Shown piece after piece: positions 58,700 through 64,000 of a stretch of 64,000 nt of DNA. Position 1 is the first letter of the stretch; each line of letters opens with the position of its first letter. Where the stretch lies: assembly GCA_016786705.1 (NCBI GenBank), contig JAEUVV010000005.1:1-64000 (forward strand), written 5' to 3'. A program made the translations under genes and the position numbers. The notes under the pieces were generated by a model that was not told where the DNA came from, searched no databases, and saw only the letters and a program-made list of their open reading frames with translations. This stretch comes from Taibaiella sp. GTDB lineage: Bacteria; Bacteroidota; Bacteroidia; Chitinophagales; Chitinophagaceae.

Positions 58700-59443
58700 C
58701 TATTCCTGCGTTCCGGCCTGTTGTTGCTTCAGGTAGGCGATCGCTCTTTCTATATCCTCGGCTACATCGATGCCGATACCCATTTCCTGTACGGTGGCCA
58801 TTTTCAAGGCGATGCCGTTCTCTAAAAAACGAAGTTGTTCCAATTGCTCCACCTTTTCCAGAGGGGTCTGGGCAAGGGTGGGGAAGAGCAGTAATGCCGC
58901 TTTCCGGAAACCATATACGCCTATATGCTGGTAATAATCCGGTGGTGCTTCTGTATTGCGGGCGTAAGGGATGGGACTCCGGGAAAAGAGCAAGGCATTA
59001 TCATAGCGGTCGCAAACGACTTTTACAATATGCGGGCTGTCTACCAATGTTTTTTCATAGATCGGTTTGCGGATGCTGCCTACCTGTACTTCCGGGTCTT
59101 TAAACAGGTCGATCAGCCGGGCCAGAGGCTGCTGCTGCACAAAAGGTTCATCTCCCTGTACATTTATGAATACGTCGGCATCCAGGTCCTGTGCCGCAGC
59201 TGCGATCCTGTCGGTGCCGCTTTCATAAGGTTTTGTGCTCCTGATGACGGATCCGCCACAGGCCCTGATCACTGCTTCTATCTCATCGGCATCGGTGACT
59301 ACGATCACCTGCTCAAACAGGCCGGTCTGCAGCGCCGTTTCATAAGTCCTTTGGATAACGGGCTTGCCTTCAAGGTCGATCAGCAGTTTGTTGGCCAGCC
59401 GGGTAGAGCCGATCCTGGCGGGTATTAAAGCACAGATTTTCAT
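58700..59443 (-). CDS. kdsB: 3-deoxy-manno-octulosonate cytidylyltransferase
   Basis: 247 residues of the CMP-Kdo synthetase family. The N-terminal nucleotide motif is ALIPARIGSTRLANKLL (about 5-21), with CDRYDNALLFSRSPIPYARN in the middle and QDLDADVFINVQGDEPFVQ (about 87-105) as the sugar-nucleotide core. KdsB activates Kdo as CMP-Kdo for lipopolysaccharide inner core. It stands 124 bases upstream (in the 5' to 3' sense) of paaZ on the same strand and probably has its own promoter. Confidence 0.9.
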   Translation of the reverse strand: MKICALIPARIGSTRLANKLLIDLEGKPVIQRTYETALQTGLFEQVIVVTDADEIEAVIRACGGSVIRSTKPYESGTDRIAAAAQDLDADVFINVQGDEPFVQQQPLARLIDLFKDPEVQVGSIRKPIYEKTLVDSPHIVKVVCDRYDNALLFSRSPIPYARNTEAPPDYYQHIGVYGFRKAALLLFPTLAQTPLEKVEQLEQLRFLENGIALKMATVQEMGIGIDVAEDIERAIAYLKQQQAGTQE

Positions 59444-59503
59444 AAATTACGCTTGCTGAATGTTTTAAATGGGTTATGGTGTTGACTATAATTTTGACAA
59501 CAT

Positions 59504-61417
59504 TTAGACTTTGGGCAAAATTATAGCAAAAATACTGCCTTTGCCGGGACTGCTTTGAATGTCTAAATGCGCATTGATTTGCTGCAACAATTGTATTACG
59601 AGGATTAAGCCCATACCGCTGCCTTTTTCTCCCTGGGTGCCGGCTTGGCTTTCCATGCTTTTGTCCTGAAGCTGCGCGATCTGCAATGCATCCATTCCTA
59701 CACCAAAGTCTTGTATCCGGATGATTACTTTTTCGTTTTCTATGCTGTTGAAAACCTTAATGCTGCTGTTCCCTTTACTGAATTTGATAGCATTGGTCAG
59801 CAAATTACGTATGGCAATTTCCAGGATAGATTTGTTGGCAAGTGCGTTGATTTCGGTAATATCCTCTTCAAAGAAGATATCCTTAAGCTGGGCCTGTGCC
59901 GCTACTTCGGCCAGGGCATTTTTGATCGCATCTGCGGTATCTATAGGGAATATCTGTGGCGGTTTGTTGCTCAGCTGCATTTGGGCCCATATCAGCAGGT
60001 TGTCCATCATGGTACCGGTCTGTATCACAGATTGCTCCATCTGGACCTGATAGCGGGCCTGCTTTTCAGGACCGAGTTGTTTTTGCTTGGTAAGGGCAAA
60101 ATAGGTTTTTAAGGTCTGGATGGGGTTACGCAGGTCATGACTGATCACACTAAACATTTTATCTTTTACTGTGTTGAGTTTTTCCAGTGCTTCTTTTTGT
60201 TCCAGGATTTGCTCGTTTTGTTCCGCCAGGAGTTTGTTTTTGGACCGGATGCGGCGATACAGGACAATTAATGCGCCCAGCACAAGTACCATAGCAAAGG
60301 CGATCCCGACCGATATATTTCTCAGGTTTTTTTGCCTGGCCGTTTCCGCACGCTGTAAAGCGAGGGTGGCATTCTTTTTTTCTAACTGGTAATCTGCTTC
60401 CAATTCCGTCATCTTGACCTGTTTGTCAGTTGTATAAAGACTGTCTTTCAGCTCATAGTATTTTTTAAGAAACAAGGCTTCTTCTTTATAGTTTTGCTGC
60501 TTATTATATACTTTTGAGAGATTCAGGTAGGCATTCATCTCCGCTTCCGGGTGTTCTATTTCCCGGGCATAACGCAGGCTTTGGTCAAAAGCCGCCAGGG
60601 CTTCCCGGTAGTTTCCTTTTTGTTGCATCAGGTCGCCGATATTACCATACAGGCGGCATAATGTTTTCGCGTTGCCACTCTGGACTTTCACCGTGTCGAG
60701 TATGGCCTTGCACTGGGCAAATATCTGCTCTGCCTCTTTGTAATGCGCCATGGCCGTGTAAGTGATGCCGACCAGCCGCAGGTCGTTTACATGAAGTTTT
60801 GCTTCATCGGTGGACCGGTGAGCTGTTTTTTTAGTAATATTAGCTACTTTCCAGGCATAATGCAGTGCTGAGTCCAGGTCGTTCTTAATATTGAAAATAC
60901 GGCTTTTTTTGCTGTAATAGCTGGCAAGCAACCAGTCGTCTTCAGGGAAGTGGCGCTGGATGATCGCCCATTCCCGGGCCAGGTACTCATCAGATTTTTG
61001 AAAATTTTTAGTGATGATATAAACATCGCTGATCAAGGTATATACCTCGCACATATAAGCGTAATCTTTAGCAGATTCCGCTACCTTAGCGCCTTCCAGG
61101 TAATATTTTAAAGCATTGTCATAGTCCCCGAGTTCATAATACAATTTTCCGCTCCCGGTAAAAAAGGTCATTTCCGCGCCTTTTGATTTAAGCTTTTGCG
61201 ACAGTTTTATGGCATCGTTGATGTGGGGTTTGACTAACACCGGGGTCGTGTTTACATACCCGAATATTTGATCGTAGACACCCAGTTTGATACTATCGTC
61301 GGGAAGTGTTTTGGCCAATTGTGTCAGGCTGTCAAATGCTTTGCTACGTTGTGCCAGTAAATTACTCTTTGTAATCAGTAGTGAAGATAGTATAAGGAGT
61401 AAAATTCTGTTCTTCAT
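59504..61417 (-). CDS. Histidine kinase with N-terminal TPR repeats
   Basis: 637 residues. A signal peptide (MKNRILLLILSSLLITKSNLLAQ) is followed by several TPR repeats in the periplasm (about 35-350, NALKYYLEGAKVAESAKDY, EALAAFDQSLRYAREIEHPE). Next is one membrane span (about 367-389), a coiled-coil linker, then HisKA with the phosphoacceptor histidine in FSVISHDLRNPIQ (about 425), and an HATPase_c domain (NLLTNAIKFS, GVGMD and GSGMGLIL). It is a sensor kinase that pairs with the LytTR regulator 24 bases upstream. The ligand, probably a protein or peptide seen by TPRs, is unknown. Confidence 0.88.
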   Translation of the reverse strand: MKNRILLLILSSLLITKSNLLAQRSKAFDSLTQLAKTLPDDSIKLGVYDQIFGYVNTTPVLVKPHINDAIKLSQKLKSKGAEMTFFTGSGKLYYELGDYDNALKYYLEGAKVAESAKDYAYMCEVYTLISDVYIITKNFQKSDEYLAREWAIIQRHFPEDDWLLASYYSKKSRIFNIKNDLDSALHYAWKVANITKKTAHRSTDEAKLHVNDLRLVGITYTAMAHYKEAEQIFAQCKAILDTVKVQSGNAKTLCRLYGNIGDLMQQKGNYREALAAFDQSLRYAREIEHPEAEMNAYLNLSKVYNKQQNYKEEALFLKKYYELKDSLYTTDKQVKMTELEADYQLEKKNATLALQRAETARQKNLRNISVGIAFAMVLVLGALIVLYRRIRSKNKLLAEQNEQILEQKEALEKLNTVKDKMFSVISHDLRNPIQTLKTYFALTKQKQLGPEKQARYQVQMEQSVIQTGTMMDNLLIWAQMQLSNKPPQIFPIDTADAIKNALAEVAAQAQLKDIFFEEDITEINALANKSILEIAIRNLLTNAIKFSKGNSSIKVFNSIENEKVIIRIQDFGVGMDALQIAQLQDKSMESQAGTQGEKGSGMGLILVIQLLQQINAHLDIQSSPGKGSIFAIILPKV

Positions 61418-61441
61418 AAGATAAATTTTGCAAACGGCAGT

Positions 61442-62170
61442 TTATTTTCGTTTAATGACATTTTTGCCAATGATCGCGGCAAGCACTTTTTCCGCATATT
61501 GTTTACCTATATTCAGGTAAATATCCTGGAGCTGGATTTGTTCTGTATTGATTGATTTTACATACTGCTTATTAATAATAAAAGACCGGCTGATCCGGAT
61601 AAATAGGTTACTGGGCATCTGTTCTTCCATTTTTGCCAGGTTAGCCAGGACGATTTGCTTATTGTTGTCAAGCGTGTGAATGAAGGAAAAATTACCGGAC
61701 GATTCGATATACAAAACGTCTTTGTAAGCGGTTTTGACGTAAGTATTTTTATCCCGGGTGAAGAAAGCATCGGAATCAAAGCTCAGCTCTGCTTCCGGCA
61801 CATTCAAGGCAGCGGATGATTTTAATTTTTTAACCTTATCAATTGCCCGTATCAGCCTCTCTGTAGCCACCGGTTTAATAATATAATCTATGGCTTCTAC
61901 ATCAAAGGCGTCCACTGCATAACCGGTATGGGAGGTAACAAAGATAACGGCAGGCACTTCTTTCATACTTTTTACCAGTTGTATTCCGGAGAGCTCCGGC
62001 ATTTCAATATCGAGGATCAGGAGATCTGGCTTGTGCTCAATTATTTTTTTCCTTGCGTCAAAAGCATTCGTGCAAACTGCCAGGCAATGCAGTTCTTCAA
62101 TATTATCGAGTTGCATCTGCAAAAAGTCGATTTGCAACTCATCATCATCTACAATGATGTAATTAATCAT
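61442..62170 (-). CDS. LytTR-family response regulator
   Basis: About 242 residues; ATG 62170 (MINYIIVDDDE) is the normal family start, and ATG 62182 adds four residues. The receiver domain has the acidic pair at the N terminus, phosphoacceptor aspartate in LLILDIEMPELSG and the lysine in YIIKPV. A LytTR DNA-binding domain follows (about 145-240, with IESSGNFSFIHTLDNNKQI, IRISRSFIINKQYV and SINTEQI). The kinase gene follows directly. Its probable DNA target is the direct-repeat array at 62267-62317, just upstream of its own start and of the divergent adhesin gene. Confidence 0.9.
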   Translation of the reverse strand: MINYIIVDDDELQIDFLQMQLDNIEELHCLAVCTNAFDARKKIIEHKPDLLILDIEMPELSGIQLVKSMKEVPAVIFVTSHTGYAVDAFDVEAIDYIIKPVATERLIRAIDKVKKLKSSAALNVPEAELSFDSDAFFTRDKNTYVKTAYKDVLYIESSGNFSFIHTLDNNKQIVLANLAKMEEQMPSNLFIRISRSFIINKQYVKSINTEQIQLQDIYLNIGKQYAEKVLAAIIGKNVIKRK

Positions 62171-62266
62171 TAATTGTTTCAATAATTATATATAGGTACA
62201 AATATACTCCAATATGTTGAATATCAATATTTGGTTACCATTCATTTTTAGTATTTTAAACACTTG

Positions 62267-62317
62267 TACACGCTTGATGCGCTTTGATACACTTTTTATT
62301 GTCTTATATACACTTTT
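62267..62317 (+). promoter_or_regulatory. Triple direct repeat with 21-bp period, candidate LytTR operator
   Basis: TACACGCTT (62267-62275), TACACTTTT (62288-62296) and TACACTTTT (62309-62317) start exactly 21 bases apart, a spacing of two DNA turns. LytTR regulators are known to bind 9-bp direct repeats separated by about 12 bp. The third copy lies just where the -33 element of the adhesin promoter should be. Confidence 0.75.
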
Positions 62318-62341
62318 CTGAACAAAATGTTAAAATAAAAG

Positions 62342-62349
62342 TATTTTTG
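62342..62349 (+). promoter_or_regulatory. -7 promoter box of the repeat adhesin gene
   Basis: TATTTTTG followed by C, exact TAnnTTTG. No TTTG -33 box is present; the LytTR-like repeat takes its place, which suits an activator-dependent promoter. Confidence 0.6.
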
Positions 62350-62384
62350 CACAGTCGGTTAGGTATGTTTATTTGTTTAATGAA

Positions 62385-64000
62385 ATGATAAGACTTCTTA
62401 AATTAAGAAATTATAAATCTATGCAATTCTTTCCCTTTTATTTAAAAAGTTTCAAAAGTTTAATCCTGTTTTTTACTTTTTCCTTTTTATTTTCAGCCAC
62501 TTCGTTCCAGGCCGGGGCGCAATGTCAAATCCAGGCTACTGTTTGTCAACAAAATACCGCGGGGCCATTTACCTTTTCCAATATGGGGCCGGCTGTCAGT
62601 ACCTGTTTGGACTGGATAGGACCCAACGCAGCTTATGTTACTTTATACATTACCTCCGGCGGGCCATTAAATTTATTGATTGATGGTAATGCCAGCAACG
62701 GTTTTCTAGATGTAGCGGTATTTAAAATACCTACTGGTGCTGATCCCTGTATAGCTATTCAAAATACTGCCAATCAAATAGGGTGTAACTATGCTTCCTC
62801 TTCTTCCGGCTGTGTCCAGTTTGGAACCGCTTTTTCATGCGCTTCCTCTGTAGCGGCTCCAAATGTAAATGCGGGCGATATACTTATGGTAGTGGTTGAA
62901 AACTGGAGTGGAGCATCTTCTAACTTCACTCTATCATTAGGGCCGGGAGGTGCACAGAGTGGTAGCCCGACACCTACGATTACAAGCCCTGCTAATTTTT
63001 GTTTTCGCAGCCAGCCTGTTCAATTAACTACAAACCATGCCGGAGGTACCTGGTCCGGGCCGGGCGTAAGTGCCTCCGGCTTGTTTAATCCAAGTGTGGC
63101 AGGCTCCGGCACGCATACTATTTCCTATACTATCGGTGTAAGTCCATGCCAGTCCACTACCTCTAAAGTAATCACAGTTAGTGCACCATTGACCGGGGTC
63201 AGAAATGTTACTATCTGCCAGGGACAATCTTATGTGTTTAATGGGATCAGCTATACTTCCAATAACAATACGGCTAAAGATACCTTTCAAACCGCGGCAG
63301 GCTGTGATAGTATTGTCACTTTAAACCTTAATGTAACGCCGGCCATTACAAGTACTATAAACAGGACTATTTGTAAAGGGAATGTCTATAACTTTGGCGG
63401 TACTAATTATACCAGCAGCCAGAATGGGATACAGCATACTTTCCAGACGCCTAACGGATGTGATAGTATCGTTACTTTAAACTTAACTGTAACCCCGCCA
63501 TTAACCGGTACACAAACGACAACCATCTGCCAGGGGCAATCTTATACTTTTAACGGCATCACTTATACCAGCAGTAACAATACGGCTAAAGATACTTTAC
63601 AAAATGCGCAGGGCTGCGACAGTATCGTTACTCTAAACCTCACGGTGAATCCTTATGTAACCTCTATACGAAATGTTACCATTTGCCAGGGGCAGTCTTA
63701 CACCTTTAACGGTATTACCTATACCAGTAGCAACAATATGGCCAAAGATACTTTTGTAAACCAAAATGGTTGCGATAGTATTGTTACTTTAAATCTTGTA
63801 GTTAACCCGGTATCGACAGGTACTCAAAATGTTACGCTTTGCCAGGGCCAGTCTTATACCTTTAACGGGATCACGTATGCCAGCAGTAATAATACGGCCA
63901 AAGATACCTTATTGAACCAATACGGCTGCGATAGTATCGTCACCTTAAACCTTATCGTTAACCCTGTATCTACCGGTATACAGACCACAACGATCTGCCA
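62385..64000 (+). CDS. Large secreted repeat protein (adhesin-like), partial
   Basis: The frame stays open from the ATG at 62385 to the window end (538 codons), so the C terminus is missing. The signal peptide ends near residue 46 (ATSFQAGAQ), and the ATG at 62421 is a possible alternative start. Residues about 47-195 form a PPC-like beta domain (DGNASNGFLDVAVF, VENWSGASSNFTLSLGP). After an Ig-like stretch with WSGPGVSASGLFNP, at least five copies of a 52-residue repeat begin with the ICQGQSYTFNGITYTSSNN pattern and end GCDSIVTLNL. The two cysteines in each repeat may form a disulfide. A T9SS sorting domain is expected downstream. Surface adhesion or gliding is the likely role. Confidence 0.85.
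   Translation, partial: MIRLLKLRNYKSMQFFPFYLKSFKSLILFFTFSFLFSATSFQAGAQCQIQATVCQQNTAGPFTFSNMGPAVSTCLDWIGPNAAYVTLYITSGGPLNLLIDGNASNGFLDVAVFKIPTGADPCIAIQNTANQIGCNYASSSSGCVQFGTAFSCASSVAAPNVNAGDILMVVVENWSGASSNFTLSLGPGGAQSGSPTPTITSPANFCFRSQPVQLTTNHAGGTWSGPGVSASGLFNPSVAGSGTHTISYTIGVSPCQSTTSKVITVSAPLTGVRNVTICQGQSYVFNGISYTSNNNTAKDTFQTAAGCDSIVTLNLNVTPAITSTINRTICKGNVYNFGGTNYTSSQNGIQHTFQTPNGCDSIVTLNLTVTPPLTGTQTTTICQGQSYTFNGITYTSSNNTAKDTLQNAQGCDSIVTLNLTVNPYVTSIRNVTICQGQSYTFNGITYTSSNNMAKDTFVNQNGCDSIVTLNLVVNPVSTGTQNVTLCQGQSYTFNGITYASSNNTAKDTLLNQYGCDSIVTLNLIVNPVSTGIQTTTIC
63204..64000 (+). repeat. Tandem 156-base coding repeat
   Basis: The codon for the first conserved cysteine occurs at 63216, 63372, 63528, 63684, 63840 and 63996, exactly 156 bases apart each time. 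The copies differ by synonymous and replacement changes, so the repeat is old enough to have diverged yet is perfectly regular in length. It continues past the window. Confidence 0.9.

Noticed and set aside
63204..64000. Regular 156-base repeats considered as a CRISPR array
   Set aside because: The unit is far too long, has no alternating spacers, and stays in one open reading frame; it is a protein repeat.

Overview
This window is core chromosome of a Bacteroidota bacterium, most likely of the Chitinophagaceae/Sphingobacteriia type. The evidence is: proteins with type IX secretion (T9SS) C-terminal sorting domains at positions 2-163 and 22190-26680; many lipoproteins; the bamD-rpoZ gene pair in its usual Bacteroidota form; a DUF4856/imelysin/TonB-receptor cluster; LytTR regulators paired with TPR histidine kinases; and repeated use of the Bacteroidota -7 promoter box TAnnTTTG in place of sigma70 boxes. 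Shine-Dalgarno sequences are generally absent. No prophage, insertion sequence or CRISPR array was seen.

Layout. 1-3300: end of a secreted T9SS protein, a thioredoxin-like gene, an ECF sigma/anti-sigma pair, rpoZ and bamD, and one tRNA-Leu. 3300-7200: an oxidoreductase, an MscS channel and a 2-oxo acid dehydrogenase E2. 7200-13350: a probable iron/metal uptake operon (DUF4856 lipoprotein, imelysin lipoprotein, HTTM membrane protein, TonB-dependent receptor). 13350-18500: thioesterase, a TM2-PadR-PspC membrane-stress-like operon, tatA, a lytic transglycosylase and a 52-residue membrane protein. 18600-28800: galE, a DCC protein, mutA, a tail-anchored receiver protein, a 1496-residue T9SS cargo protein and dnaX split by an A11 run. 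28800-41000: ribF, kup, a split iron-sulfur oxidoreductase with a DinB gene between its halves, phoH, an SDR, a two-gene membrane unit and typA. 41000-50100: acyltransferase, acyl-CoA synthetase, cation:proton antiporter, feoB and a SprT protein. 50100-53100: class I ribonucleotide reductase nrdB-nrdA behind a cobalamin riboswitch. 53100-64000: YARHG lipoprotein, NUDIX, paaZ, kdsB, a TPR-histidine kinase/LytTR pair, and the start of a repeat-rich adhesin that leaves the window.

The most interesting signals are regulatory: (1) a cobalamin riboswitch ahead of a B12-independent ribonucleotide reductase; (2) the dnaX A11 run, which would let one gene make a gamma-like protein in frame and tau by slippage; (3) three TACAC-type direct repeats spaced exactly 21 bp, between a LytTR regulator and the adhesin, which look like a LytTR operator; (4) a 23-bp palindrome in the promoter of the TM2-PadR-PspC operon; (5) a perfect 11-bp inverted repeat upstream of feoB. 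All function calls come from reading motifs by eye; no database search was run.
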